Source of the DNA: Phreatobacter aquaticus
Lineage (GTDB): Bacteria; Pseudomonadota; Alphaproteobacteria; Rhizobiales; Phreatobacteraceae
NCBI RefSeq assembly: GCF_005160265.1
Contig: NZ_CP039865.1
Location: 1,698,828-1,762,827, forward strand
Direction of reading: 5' to 3'
Length of the DNA: 64,000 nucleotides
Positions 53,542-64,000 of the stretch are shown here, piece after piece; within the stretch, counting starts at the first letter, position 1, and each line of letters begins with the position of its first letter. The notes beneath the pieces were generated by a model. The model had not been told where the DNA came from and did not search any database. It worked only from the letters and a program-made list of their open reading frames with translations. Made by a program: the position numbers and the translations under genes.

Positions 53542-54030
53542 ATGGCCACGGCAGCAGGCAACGACATCGCGGTGCGCGGCGCTGGTCCGTCGCTGAGCGA
53601 TCTCGTGGCCAGCGTTGGCGGTCAGGGCGCCCATGCCACCAAGGACATTCTCACCATGCGTGAGATGACGCGCGCCTTCGGGCTGACCGCCCGGTCGCTG
53701 CGCTTCTACGAGGAAAAGGGCTTGATCGCGCCGGAGCGCCAGGGCCAGGACCGCCTCTATTCGCGCCGAGATCGTGGCCGGCTCCGGCTGGTCCTCATGG
53801 GCAAATGCGTTGGCTTCTCGCTGGAAGAGGTCAAGGCCATGCTGGATCTCTACGACCTTGGCGATGGCGGCGTCACACAGCTGAAGGTCGCGCGCGGCAA
53901 GTTCCTCGAACAGGTGTCGCGGCTGCATGCCCAGAAGCGCGACATCGACAGCGCCATCACCGAGCTCGAACGGGCCGTGACCTTCATCGACCAGCGCCTG
54001 GCGCCCGCCGGCGCCGACAGACAAGACTGA
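53542..54030 (+). CDS. MerR family regulator of the acyl-CoA degradation operon
   Basis: A 162-residue regulator. The MerR helix-turn-helix is at about residues 39-75 (REMTRAFGLTARSLRFYEEK, RRDRGRLRLVLMGKCVGFS) after an unusually long N-terminal tail of about 35 residues. A coiled-coil dimerisation helix follows (FLEQVSRLHAQKRDIDSAIT). No cysteine set for metal binding is seen, so it probably senses an acyl-CoA or similar ligand like LiuR. It is immediately upstream of the four degradation genes and its operator is in the preceding gap. Confidence 0.88.
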   Translation: MATAAGNDIAVRGAGPSLSDLVASVGGQGAHATKDILTMREMTRAFGLTARSLRFYEEKGLIAPERQGQDRLYSRRDRGRLRLVLMGKCVGFSLEEVKAMLDLYDLGDGGVTQLKVARGKFLEQVSRLHAQKRDIDSAITELERAVTFIDQRLAPAGADRQD

Positions 54031-54077
54031 TCAACCTTTCCCGGCTGAAACCGCCGGCCTCTGCGAGGAGAAGCGCC

Positions 54078-55865
54078 ATGCCCGTCTACAAGGCCCCCGT
54101 CGAAGACACGATGTTCGTCCTCTACGACGTCCTGAAAATGGAGTCCTACGGCAACCTGCCGGGCTTCTCGGATGCCCCGCGCGACCTCGTCGAAGCCGTT
54201 GTCAGTGAAGGCGCCAAGTTCTGCGAGGAGGTCATCCAGCCGCTGAACGTCGTCGGCGACGAGATCGGCTGCAAGCGCAACGAGGACGGCTCGGTCACGA
54301 CCCCGCCCGGCTTCAAGGATGCCTACAAGCAATATTGCGAGGGCGGCTGGCTCTCGCTGGCCTTTGATCCCGCCTATGGCGGCCAGGGCCTGCCGGTGAC
54401 GGTCAACGCCATTGTCGGCGAGTTCCTGTCCTCGGCCAATCTCGCCTGGGGCATGTATCCCGGCCTGACGCAGGGCGCGATGGCGGCGCTGCACGTCCAT
54501 GCCAATGACGAGATCAAGAGCCTCTACCTGCCGAAGATGGCGACCGGGCAGTGGACTGGCACGATGAACCTCACCGAGCCGCATTGCGGCACGGATCTCG
54601 GCATGCTGCGCACCAAGGCCGTTCCGAACGGCGACGGCTCCTATCGCATTTCCGGCCAGAAGATCTTCATCTCGGCTGGCGAGCACGACATGTCGGACAA
54701 TATCATCCACCTGGTGCTCGCCCGCATCGAGGGCGCGCCGCAGGGCACCAAGGGCATCTCGCTGTTCGTCGTGCCGAAATTCATCCCCGGCGCCGATGGC
54801 GAGGCCGGCAAGCGCAACCCTGTCTCCTGCGGCAAGATCGAGGAGAAGATGGGCATCCATGGCAACGCGACCTGTGTCATGAACTATGACGAGGCGACCG
54901 GCTGGCTGGTCGGCCAGGAGAACAAGGGCCTCAACGCCATGTTCGTCATGATGAACGAGGCGCGCATGTCGGTCGGCATCCAGGGGCTGTCGCAGTCCGA
55001 GGTCGCCTACCAGAACGCGGTGGCCTATGCGAAGGACCGCATTCAGGGCCGCTCGCTGTCCGGCCCGAAATCGCCCGAGAAGCAGGCCGATCCGATCATC
55101 GTCCATCCGGACGTGCGCCGCACCCTGATGTCGATCCGCGCGATCAACGAGGCCGGCCGTGCGCTGGTGCTGTGGACCGCGCTGCAGGCCGACGTCTCGC
55201 ACCGCTCCGAGGATGCGGCCGAGCGTCAGAAGGCGGAGGACCACATGGGCCTGATGACGCCCATCGTGAAGGGCGTTCTGACCGATCTCGGCTTCGACAA
55301 TGCGGTCAAGGCCCAGCAGATGTATGGCGGTCACGGCTATATCAGCGAATGGGGCATGAGCCAGTTCGTGAGGGATGCCCGCATCACCATGATCTACGAG
55401 GGTGCCAACGGCATCCAGGCGCTCGATCTCGTCGGCCGCAAGCTCGGCGCCCATGGCGGCCGCGCCGTCATGGCCTTCTTCAACGAGGTCGGCACGTTCT
55501 GCGCCCAGAGCAAGGACGATGCCGCGCTCGCACCCTTCGTCGGCTCGCTGTCCAAGGGCCTGAAGGACCTGCAGGCCGCCACCATGTGGTTCATGCAGAA
55601 CGCGCTTGCCAAGCCCGACAATGCCGGCGCCGGTTCCACCCCCTACATGCACCTCTTCGGCCTCGTCGCCATGGGCTTCATGTGGGGCCGCATGGCCAAG
55701 GCCGCCCAGGACAAGCTGGCCGAGGGTGCCGACGAGCGGATGACCGCCAAGCTCGCCACCGCCCGCTTCTTCTTCGAGCAGCTGATGCCGGAGAGCTCGG
55801 TCTATCTCGCCCGGGTCACGGCGGGAGCCGATTCCATGATGGCGCTGCCGGCAGAGGCCTTCTGA
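54078..55865 (+). CDS. Acyl-CoA dehydrogenase, long C-terminal form (DmdC-like)
   Basis: A 595-residue FAD enzyme. The N-terminal ACAD region includes CEGGWLSLAFDPAYGGQGLP, and the FAD/substrate core MNLTEPHCGTDLGMLRTKA. The catalytic region MIYEGANGIQALDLVGRKL carries the conserved glutamate. A C-terminal helical extension of about 150 residues is typical of DmdC-type enzymes. DmdC itself oxidises methylmercaptopropionyl-CoA, but similar enzymes act on ordinary acyl-CoAs, so no DMSP role is claimed. It follows the MerR gene by 47 bases; the ATG used is MPVYKAPVEDTMF. Confidence 0.93.
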   Translation: MPVYKAPVEDTMFVLYDVLKMESYGNLPGFSDAPRDLVEAVVSEGAKFCEEVIQPLNVVGDEIGCKRNEDGSVTTPPGFKDAYKQYCEGGWLSLAFDPAYGGQGLPVTVNAIVGEFLSSANLAWGMYPGLTQGAMAALHVHANDEIKSLYLPKMATGQWTGTMNLTEPHCGTDLGMLRTKAVPNGDGSYRISGQKIFISAGEHDMSDNIIHLVLARIEGAPQGTKGISLFVVPKFIPGADGEAGKRNPVSCGKIEEKMGIHGNATCVMNYDEATGWLVGQENKGLNAMFVMMNEARMSVGIQGLSQSEVAYQNAVAYAKDRIQGRSLSGPKSPEKQADPIIVHPDVRRTLMSIRAINEAGRALVLWTALQADVSHRSEDAAERQKAEDHMGLMTPIVKGVLTDLGFDNAVKAQQMYGGHGYISEWGMSQFVRDARITMIYEGANGIQALDLVGRKLGAHGGRAVMAFFNEVGTFCAQSKDDAALAPFVGSLSKGLKDLQAATMWFMQNALAKPDNAGAGSTPYMHLFGLVAMGFMWGRMAKAAQDKLAEGADERMTAKLATARFFFEQLMPESSVYLARVTAGADSMMALPAEAF

Positions 55866-55971
55866 GCCGCCGGCTCAGCCCTATGACAGATGGAGCCGGG
55901 GCCTCGTTCGGTGGTGTAACAGCACGCCGGACCAGCCCCGGCCCTCAATCAAGAAATCCGGGAGAGATGTC

Positions 55972-57129
55972 ATGAGCGTCCTGAACCTGCCGAAGCCGGC
56001 CTGGCACACCGAAGAGCATGACATGCTGGCCGACAGCGCCAAGGCGTTCCTGGCCAAGGAATTCGTGCCGCACATCGACCGCTGGACCGAGGCCGGCGTG
56101 ATGGATCGCGATGCCTGGACCAAGGCAGGTGACGCCGGCCTGCTTTCGGCTTCCATCCCGGAGGAATATGGCGGTTCGGGCGGCAATTACAGCCATGAGG
56201 CGATCATCGCCCACGAGATCGCCCTTGCCGGCGCCGACTCATGGGGCTGGGCGATCCATGGCCCGATCGTCGCGCCCTATGTCCAGCATTACGGCACCGA
56301 CGAGCAGAAGAAGCACTGGCTGACCAAGATGGCCACCGGCGAGCTGATCGCAGCTCTCGCCATGACCGAGCCCGGCGCCGGCTCCGACGTCCAGGGCATC
56401 CGCACCAAGGCCGAGCGCTCCGGCAATGGCTGGGTGCTCAACGGCTCCAAGACCTTCATCACCAATGGCCAGCACGCCAACATGATCGTGGTGGCCGCCA
56501 AGACCGATCCGAGCCAGGGCGCCAAGGGCGTCTCGCTCTTCGTGGTCGAGACCGAGAACGCGCCTGGCTTCCGGCGCGGCCGCAAGCTGAAGAAGCTCGG
56601 CCTCGACTGGGCCGATACGTCCGAACTGTTCTTCGACGACATGAAGCTGCCGGCCGAGGCGCTGCTCGGCTCCGAGCCCAACCAGGGCTTCTACCAGATG
56701 ATGCAGGCGCTACCGCAGGAGCGGCTGACCATTGCAGGCGGTGCCGTCGGCATGATCGAGCGGGCGCTGGGGCTCACCATCGACTACGTCAAGGAGCGCA
56801 AGGCCTTCGGCAAGCGCATCCTCGACTTCCAGAACACGCAGTTCGAACTGGCCGACATGAAGACCCAAGCGACCATGGCCAAGGTCTTCTACGAGTACTG
56901 CGTCGGCCTGCACATCGAGGGCAAGTGCGACACCGCTATGGCCTCGATGGCGAAGTACAAGCTGTCCGACCTGCAGAACACCATTGTCGACCGCTGCCTC
57001 CAGCTCTTCGGTGGCTACGGCTTCATGGACGAATATCCGATCTCGCGCATGTACCGCGACGCGCGCATCCAGCGCATCTACGGCGGCACCAACGAGATCA
57101 TGAAACTGCTCATTTCGCGCACGCTGTAA
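55972..57129 (+). CDS. Acyl-CoA dehydrogenase
   Basis: A 385-residue FAD enzyme of normal ACAD length. It has the FAD-binding AMTEPGAGSDVQGIRTKA and the C-terminal YGGTNEIMKLLISRTL. At the position where many ACADs carry the catalytic glutamate there is Gly (YGG). A glutamate in the helix-G site (LPQERLTIAGG) may serve as base, as in isovaleryl- and long-chain-type enzymes. It would introduce a trans-2 double bond in a branched or long acyl-CoA. It precedes the thiolase by 40 bases in the operon. Confidence 0.94.
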   Translation: MSVLNLPKPAWHTEEHDMLADSAKAFLAKEFVPHIDRWTEAGVMDRDAWTKAGDAGLLSASIPEEYGGSGGNYSHEAIIAHEIALAGADSWGWAIHGPIVAPYVQHYGTDEQKKHWLTKMATGELIAALAMTEPGAGSDVQGIRTKAERSGNGWVLNGSKTFITNGQHANMIVVAAKTDPSQGAKGVSLFVVETENAPGFRRGRKLKKLGLDWADTSELFFDDMKLPAEALLGSEPNQGFYQMMQALPQERLTIAGGAVGMIERALGLTIDYVKERKAFGKRILDFQNTQFELADMKTQATMAKVFYEYCVGLHIEGKCDTAMASMAKYKLSDLQNTIVDRCLQLFGGYGFMDEYPISRMYRDARIQRIYGGTNEIMKLLISRTL

Positions 57130-57169
57130 GCGCTGCGTCTCAAGCGATCCGAACGGGAAGGAACCCGCC

Positions 57170-58381
57170 ATGACCGATGTCTTCGTCTACGACCATGTCC
57201 GCACGCCGCGCGGCAAGGGCAAGTCCGACGGTTCGCTGCACGAGGTGACTGCGCTGGAGCTTGCCGCCACCACCTTGCGCGCCATCAAGGCCCGCAACGG
57301 GCTCGACACGGCGCGCCTCGTCGACGACGTCATCCTCGGCTGCGTCGACCCGGTCGGCGAGGCCGGTGGCGACATTGCGCGCGCGGCCGCGCTCGCCGCC
57401 GACTATGGCGACAGCGTCCCGGGCATCCAGATCAACCGCTTCTGCGCCTCCGGCCTCGATGCTGTGAACTTTGCCGCTGCCCAGGTCATGGCCGGCCAGC
57501 ACGACATGACGGTCGCCGGCGGCGTCGAGAGCATGTCGCGCGTCGGGATGGGGGCTGCCGGCGGTGCCTGGCCAGTCGATCCGTCCATTGCCGTGAAGAC
57601 CTATTTCATGCCGCAGGGCATCTCGGCCGATCTGATCGCCACCAAATACGGCTTCTCGCGCACCGACGTCGACGCCTATGCGGTGGAAAGCCAGAAGCGC
57701 TCGGCGCGCTCCTGGGAAGAAGGCCGGTTCAAGAACTCGGTCGTGCCGGTCAAGGACATCAACGGCATCACCATCCTCGATCGCGACGAGCACATGCGCC
57801 CGTCGACGACCATGCAGTCGCTCGGCGGCCTCAACCCGTCCTTCGTGATGATGGGCGAGCATGGCGGTTTTGACGCGGTTGCGATCCAGGCCCACCCGGA
57901 GATCGAGGGCGTCAACCACGTCCATCATGCCGGCAATTCCTCGGGCATCGTCGACGGCGCCGCCGCCGTCCTGCTTGGCAATGCAGAGGCCGGCAAGGCT
58001 GCGGGCCTCAAGCCGCGCGCCCGCATCCGCGCCTTCGCCAATATCGGCTCGGAGCCGGCGCTCATGCTGACCGGTCCGGTCGACGTGACCCGGAAGCTCC
58101 TCAAGAAGGCCGGCATGACGATCGGCGACATCGACCTGTTCGAGCTCAACGAGGCCTTCGCCTCCGTCGTGCTGCGTTACATGCAGGCCTTCGACATCCC
58201 CCACGACAAGATCAATGTCTGCGGCGGCGCCATCGCGCTCGGCCATCCGCTGGGCGCCACCGGCGCCATGATCCTCGGCACCGTGCTCGACGAACTCGAG
58301 CGCACCGGCAAGTCGACCGCCCTCGTGACGCTGTGCATCGGCGCCGGCATGGGCACTGCCACCATCATCGAGCGCGTCTGA
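57170..58381 (+). CDS. fadA: Acetyl-CoA C-acyltransferase (3-ketoacyl-CoA thiolase)
   Basis: A 403-residue thiolase cleaving 3-ketoacyl-CoA with CoA to acetyl-CoA and a shortened acyl-CoA. The nucleophilic cysteine is in INRFCASGLDAVNFAAAQVM. The C-terminal motifs NEAFASV, GGAIALGHPLGATGA and CIGAGMGTA supply the other catalytic residues. Together with the dehydrogenases upstream and the FadJ-like protein downstream, it completes a beta-oxidation cycle. Confidence 0.95.
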   Translation: MTDVFVYDHVRTPRGKGKSDGSLHEVTALELAATTLRAIKARNGLDTARLVDDVILGCVDPVGEAGGDIARAAALAADYGDSVPGIQINRFCASGLDAVNFAAAQVMAGQHDMTVAGGVESMSRVGMGAAGGAWPVDPSIAVKTYFMPQGISADLIATKYGFSRTDVDAYAVESQKRSARSWEEGRFKNSVVPVKDINGITILDRDEHMRPSTTMQSLGGLNPSFVMMGEHGGFDAVAIQAHPEIEGVNHVHHAGNSSGIVDGAAAVLLGNAEAGKAAGLKPRARIRAFANIGSEPALMLTGPVDVTRKLLKKAGMTIGDIDLFELNEAFASVVLRYMQAFDIPHDKINVCGGAIALGHPLGATGAMILGTVLDELERTGKSTALVTLCIGAGMGTATIIERV

Positions 58382-58395
58382 GGGAGATCGAAGCC

Positions 58396-60603
58396 ATGAA
58401 CCTCAAGAACTTTACCTGGTCGGTTGATTCCGACGGCATCGCGCTCCTGACCTGGGACATGAAGGACAAGTCGATGAATGTCATCGACGTGTCCGTTGGC
58501 GAGGACCTGAATGCGGCGATCGATGCCGCTGTCGCCGATCCCGCCGTCAAGGGCGTGGTGATCACCTCCGGCAAGGAGACGTTCTCCGGCGGCGCCGATC
58601 TCACCATGCTCGACCAGATGGGCAAGACCCTGGCGGCCTCCGCCAAGGCCAAGGGTCCGGAAGCCGCCATGGTCGATTTCTTCGAGCAGAGCCGCCAGTT
58701 CTCTCTGGTGATCCGCAAGCTCGAGACCTGCGGCAAGCCCTTCGTCGCCGCCATCAACGGCATGTGCCTCGGCGGCGCTTTCGAGATCACGCTCGGCTGC
58801 CACGCCCGCATCGCTTCCGACAATCCGAAGCTGCGCGTCGGCCTGCCGGAAGTGAAGGTCGGCCTGTTCCCCGGCGCCGGCGGCACCCAGCGCGTGCCGC
58901 GCATGGTCAACACCCAGGACGCCCTGCAGATGCTGCTCAAGGGCGACCAGTTGAAGGCCGATCGCGCCAAGGCCATGGGCCTGATCGACGACATCGTGCC
59001 GGCTGCCACCCTGATCGAGGCCGCCAAGGCCAGGCTCAAGGCGGGCGTCGACCCGAAGAAGGCCTGGGACAAGGACAAGTTCCGCCTGCCGTCCGGCCCG
59101 ATCTATTCAGCCGCCGGCATGATGGTCTGGCCCGCCGCCAACGCCATCTACCGCCGCGAGACCTACGACAATTTCCCCGGCGCCCGCGCCATCCTGAAAT
59201 GCGTCTATGAGGGCCTTCAGGTCCCCATGGACACGGCTCTGCGCATCGAATCGCGCTATTTCGCCAATGTCCTGCGCTCACCTCAGGCCCAGGCGATGAT
59301 TCGCTCCCTGTTCGTCTCGATGGGGGCTCTCGGCAAGGGCCTCCGCCGCCCGGCTGGCGTACCGGCCTCCCAGCTCAAGACGATCGGCGTCCTCGGCGCT
59401 GGCTTCATGGGCGCGGGCATTGCCTATGTCTCGGCTCAGGCCGGTTTCGACGTCGTGCTGATCGATCGCGACCAGGAAGCCGCCGACAAGGGCAAGGCGC
59501 ACTCGCAGAAGCTGATGACCGACCAGGTCAACAAGGGCCGGGCGACCTCCGCCCAGCGCGATGCCTTGCTCGGCAAGATCACGGCAACGCCTGACTATGC
59601 GGCGCTCGCCAATGTCGACCTCGTCATCGAGGCCGTCTTCGAGGATCCCGCCGTCAAGGCCGACGTGATCAAGCGGGCCGAAGCTGCCATCCGCCCGGAG
59701 GTGGTCTTTGCCTCCAACACCTCGACCCTGCCGATCACCGGCCTCGCCCAGAACTCGGTCCGCCCGGACCAGTTCATCGGCATCCACTTCTTCTCGCCCG
59801 TCGACCGGATGATGCTGGTCGAGACGATCATGGCCGAGAAGACCGGCGACAAGGCGCTGGCGGTGGCGCTGGACTACATCAAGGCGATCAAGAAGACGCC
59901 GATTGTGGTCAACGACACCCGCGGCTTCTACGTCAATCGCTGCGTCGGCAACTACATCAAGGAAGCCCACCTGATGGTGATGGAGGGCGTGCCCCCCGTC
60001 ATGATCGACAATCTCGCCAAGCAGGCGGGTATGCCGGTCGGTCCCCTCACGCTCAACGACGAGGTCGCCATCGATCTCGGCCTGAAGATCCTGAAGGCGA
60101 CCAAGCTGCAGGTCGGCACGCAGGCGGTCGATCCGCAGCAGGAAAAGCTGCTGACCTTCCTGGTCGAGCAGGAAGGCCGGATCGGCAAGAAGGCCAAGAA
60201 GGGCTTCTATGACTATCCCGACAACGCCAAGAAGACGATCTGGCCGGGGCTGAAGGCCTTCGTCGGCAGCCAGCAGGATCCCGACGAGATCAACCGCCAG
60301 GAGATCATCGACCGGCTCCTGGTGACGACGGCGCTGGAAGCAGCCCGCTGTGTCGAGGAGGGTGTGGTCACCGATCCCCGCGAGGCGGATGTCGGTTCCA
60401 TCCTTGGCTTCGGCTTCGCGCCATGGTCGGGAGGCACCCTGTCCTATATCGACATGACCGGCACCAAGGCCTTCGTCGCCAAGTGCGATGCGCTGGCCGC
60501 AAAATTCGGCGATCGCTTCGCGCCGAACAAGCTGCTGCGCGACATGGCCGCAGCTGGTGAGACCTTCTATGGCCGGATGAACAAGACGAAAGCCGCCGCC
60601 TGA
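58396..60603 (+). CDS. fadJ: Fatty acid oxidation complex subunit: enoyl-CoA hydratase/3-hydroxyacyl-CoA dehydrogenase
   Basis: A 735-residue bifunctional enzyme. The N-terminal crotonase domain (1-190) has SGGADLTML and GMCLGGAFEITLGCHARIA forming the oxyanion hole, with a catalytic glutamate in LPEVKVGLFPGAGGTQR. The C-terminal dehydrogenase starts near 330 with GVLGAGFMGAGIAYVSAQAG, has the IHFFSPVDRM histidine, and two C-terminal helical domains. It hydrates trans-2-enoyl-CoA and oxidises the hydroxyl. The internal ATG used, MNLKNFTW, is preceded by GGGAG. FadB or FadJ cannot be distinguished. A terminator hairpin follows. Confidence 0.94.
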   Translation: MNLKNFTWSVDSDGIALLTWDMKDKSMNVIDVSVGEDLNAAIDAAVADPAVKGVVITSGKETFSGGADLTMLDQMGKTLAASAKAKGPEAAMVDFFEQSRQFSLVIRKLETCGKPFVAAINGMCLGGAFEITLGCHARIASDNPKLRVGLPEVKVGLFPGAGGTQRVPRMVNTQDALQMLLKGDQLKADRAKAMGLIDDIVPAATLIEAAKARLKAGVDPKKAWDKDKFRLPSGPIYSAAGMMVWPAANAIYRRETYDNFPGARAILKCVYEGLQVPMDTALRIESRYFANVLRSPQAQAMIRSLFVSMGALGKGLRRPAGVPASQLKTIGVLGAGFMGAGIAYVSAQAGFDVVLIDRDQEAADKGKAHSQKLMTDQVNKGRATSAQRDALLGKITATPDYAALANVDLVIEAVFEDPAVKADVIKRAEAAIRPEVVFASNTSTLPITGLAQNSVRPDQFIGIHFFSPVDRMMLVETIMAEKTGDKALAVALDYIKAIKKTPIVVNDTRGFYVNRCVGNYIKEAHLMVMEGVPPVMIDNLAKQAGMPVGPLTLNDEVAIDLGLKILKATKLQVGTQAVDPQQEKLLTFLVEQEGRIGKKAKKGFYDYPDNAKKTIWPGLKAFVGSQQDPDEINRQEIIDRLLVTTALEAARCVEEGVVTDPREADVGSILGFGFAPWSGGTLSYIDMTGTKAFVAKCDALAAKFGDRFAPNKLLRDMAAAGETFYGRMNKTKAAA

Positions 60604-60630
60604 CGGTGAGCCGGCTTTGGCCAAAAGGAT

Positions 60631-60656
60631 CGGGCGGCCAGACTGGTCGCCCGTTT
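60631..60656 (+). terminator. Likely terminator of the beta-oxidation operon
   Basis: CGGGCGGCCA and TGGTCGCCCG form a 10-bp stem with one G-U pair and a GAC loop, followed by TTT. It begins 28 bases after the fadJ stop codon. Confidence 0.6.
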
Positions 60657-60929
60657 CCATGTCTGGGGCCCGAACCGGGCCCGGAATGACAGTGAAATCC
60701 GGCGGATATCCACTATCCGCGACCTTTGGCGCAGTCCCTCATGCGTCCGATGGCGTTGCACGAGCGAAATCCCTGTGCTACCGGACAGCCGACTTCGGAG
60801 ACGGGGGGTGCGAGCTCCCAGTCTTCGGATCAAAATTCCCCAGTTGAGCCAACGATTTGCGGTTTTCACGCCTCGGTGTGGTTGCCGGTTCGGTCGAGAT
60901 GGCTTGACGTCCCTAGCGCGAGAGACGCG
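60657..60929 (+). other. Non-coding leader region upstream of the ATP synthase operon
   Basis: No gene is seen here. The region runs between the terminator and atpH and should hold the atp promoter. The only -35-like TTGACG (60904-60909) is too near the start codon to serve atpH, and no clear -10 pairs with it or with TTGAGC further upstream. The promoter could not be placed by eye. Confidence 0.4.
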
Positions 60930-63016
<2,087 letters not shown>

Positions 63017-63023
63017 TCCGCTG

Positions 63024-63524
63024 ATGAGCTACGTCACCGACAGTCTGGGACCGGGCGAGACCATCGTCCATGAGGCGAGCATCCACTGGATCGCCTATCT
63101 CTGGCCGTTCGTGACGATCATCCTCGGTCTGGGCATCGCTGTCCTGACCGTGACCTTCGGATCCAGCCGTCTGAACACCAGTTCGAACGGCCTGATCTGG
63201 CTCCTGGGTTTCGTGCCGCTGCTGGTCGGCATCGTCTGGTTTCTGGTCTCCAGGTTCCTGACGCGCACGACCGAGCTGGCAGTGACCTCCCGCAAGGTCG
63301 TGGCGAAGTGGGGCCTGATTGCCCGCTCCACCATCGAGCAGCGGCTGGAGAAGGTCGAATCGATTTCGGTCGATCAGACCTTCTGGGGCCGCATGTTGAA
63401 TTTCGGACATGTGACGGTTCACGGAACGGGTATTTCCGAGACCCCGATCAAGAGAATTGCTGATCCGCTGACCTTCCGCCGCAAGGTGGAGCAGGCCATC
63501 GAAGCCAGAAGGGAAGTCGGCTAA
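63024..63524 (+). CDS. Bacterial PH-domain membrane protein embedded in the ATP synthase operon
   Basis: A 166-residue protein with two transmembrane helices, at about residues 22-45 ([20 protein letters not shown]) and 56-78 ([19 protein letters not shown]). A bacterial PH domain (bPH2/DUF304 type) follows at 82-160, with [38 protein letters not shown] and [13 protein letters not shown]. The N-terminus ([11 protein letters not shown]) is the usual DUF304 start. Its ATG has no good ribosome site, suggesting reinitiation after atpA. Its stop overlaps the atpG start (TAATG). Function is unknown; membrane location and coupling point to the ATP synthase. Confidence 0.88.
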   Translation: MSYVTDSLGPGETIVHEASIHWIAYLWPFVTIILGLGIAVLTVTFGSSRLNTSSNGLIWLLGFVPLLVGIVWFLVSRFLTRTTELAVTSRKVVAKWGLIARSTIEQRLEKVESISVDQTFWGRMLNFGHVTVHGTGISETPIKRIADPLTFRRKVEQAIEARREVG

Positions 63525-64000
63525 TGCCGAGCTTGAAGGATCTGAGGAACCGCATCGCCTCCGTGAAGGCGACGCAGAAGATCACCAAGGCCATGCAGAT
63601 GGTGGCCGCGGCGAAGCTGAAGCGTGCGCAGAACGCGGCCGAGGCGGCGCGTCCCTATGCGGAGAAGATGGACGCGGTCCTGGCCAATCTCGCCAGCTCC
63701 GTGTCGGGCGCCGATGCGCCGCGCCTTCTCGCCGGCACGGGCTCCGACAACGTCCACCTGCTGGTGGTTGCCACCGGCGAGCGCGGCCTGTGCGGCGCCT
63801 TCAACACCTCGATCGTCAGGCTTGCCCGCGAGCGGGCCCTGGCGCTGATGGCCGAGGGCAAGACGGTCAAGTTCTTCTGCGTCGGCCGCAAGGGCTATGA
63901 CCTGATCCGCCGCCAGTTCGACAAGCAGATCGTCGGCTATGTCGAGTTCCGCAGCGTGCGCCAGCTCGGCTATTCCAACGCGGCGGAAGTCGCCAATCAG
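63524..64000 (+). CDS. atpG: F1F0 ATP synthase subunit gamma (3' end outside window)
   Basis: The first 159 residues of the central rotor shaft. It begins [36 protein letters not shown], the N-terminal coiled-coil helix that sits inside the alpha-beta hexamer. [17 protein letters not shown] is the next conserved block. The ribosome-binding site AAGGGAAG lies inside the PH-domain gene. The C-terminal half is cut off by the window end. Confidence 0.97.
   Translation, partial: MPSLKDLRNRIASVKATQKITKAMQMVAAAKLKRAQNAAEAARPYAEKMDAVLANLASSVSGADAPRLLAGTGSDNVHLLVVATGERGLCGAFNTSIVRLARERALALMAEGKTVKFFCVGRKGYDLIRRQFDKQIVGYVEFRSVRQLGYSNAAEVANQ

Noticed and set aside
53850-55652. 600-codon reading frame antisense to the DmdC-like dehydrogenase
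   Set aside because: The sense strand encodes a complete, motif-bearing ACAD protein; the antisense translation has no recognisable domain.
54078-55865. DMSP demethylation pathway (DmdC)
   Set aside because: The protein resembles DmdC in length and layout, but no dmdA, dmdB or dmdD gene is nearby and such proteins are widespread in general acyl-CoA oxidation.
60904-60909. TTGACG as -35 box of the ATP synthase promoter
   Set aside because: Only 20 bases separate it from the atpH start, leaving no room for a -10 box and leader.

Overview
This is a GC-rich stretch of an alphaproteobacterial chromosome, most likely order Hyphomicrobiales (Rhizobiales). The signs are the pheA-kdsB-cycM block, a ChvI/ChvG two-component system followed by HprK, EIIA-Man and HPr, the dut-coaBC and ubiB-ubiE-mutM pairs, an ECF sigma/NrsF module, and a short SRP RNA beside dnaX. 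The genus cannot be told from the sequence alone. I see no insertion sequence, prophage, CRISPR array, tRNA or rRNA. Nearly all DNA is coding and reads as stable chromosome with a few accessory metabolic operons.

Layout. 1-4.3 kb (minus): an ABC-transporter operon of the nitrate/taurine type in which three enzymes (an NAD(P) epimerase-like protein, a GNAT acetyltransferase and a DapA-family lyase) lie between permease and ATPase. A perfect 16-bp palindrome precedes it. 4.65-8.56 kb: a universal stress protein and hexuronate catabolism (uxaC-uxuB). 8.6-11.6 kb (minus): recR, ybaB, dnaX and SRP RNA. 11.7-16.5 kb: HIT protein, nudC, a LysR regulator, pheA, kdsB and a membrane-anchored cytochrome c. 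16.7-20.6 kb: chvI-chvG-hprK-EIIA-HPr, a regulatory circuit with no sugar permease. 20.6-25.4 kb: UPF0114 protein, methyltransferase, aminotransferase, Rrf2 regulator, dut and coaBC. 25.5-30.4 kb: a secreted alpha/beta hydrolase, an AI-2E-type exporter and AMP nucleosidase. 30.4-34.4 kb: ubiB, ubiE, mutM and a GST. 34.4-36.1 kb: a divergent reductase/TetR pair with two inverted repeats between them. 36.1-42.9 kb: rpmH-rnpA-yidC-engB, a small membrane protein and polA. 43-45.2 kb: an orphan membrane protein, a secreted thioredoxin-like protein and ccdA. 45.2-51.1 kb (minus): a TetR-controlled ABC importer with a cyclase-family hydrolase and an SMP-30 lactonase. 51.3-52.5 kb: NrsF anti-sigma factor and its ECF sigma factor, with a matching autoregulatory promoter. 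52.7-60.6 kb: a TVP38 protein, then a MerR-controlled beta-oxidation operon (two acyl-CoA dehydrogenases, thiolase, FadJ-like protein). 60.9-64 kb: the F1 ATP synthase operon atpH-atpA-[PH-domain membrane protein]-atpG, cut by the window end.

The most unusual feature is the small two-helix membrane protein with a bacterial PH domain, embedded in frame-coupled fashion between atpA and atpG. Other points of interest are the enzyme-laden ABC operon at the left edge, with an epimerase-fold protein that has lost its catalytic lysine, and several well-defined operators and promoters that tie regulators to neighbouring genes.
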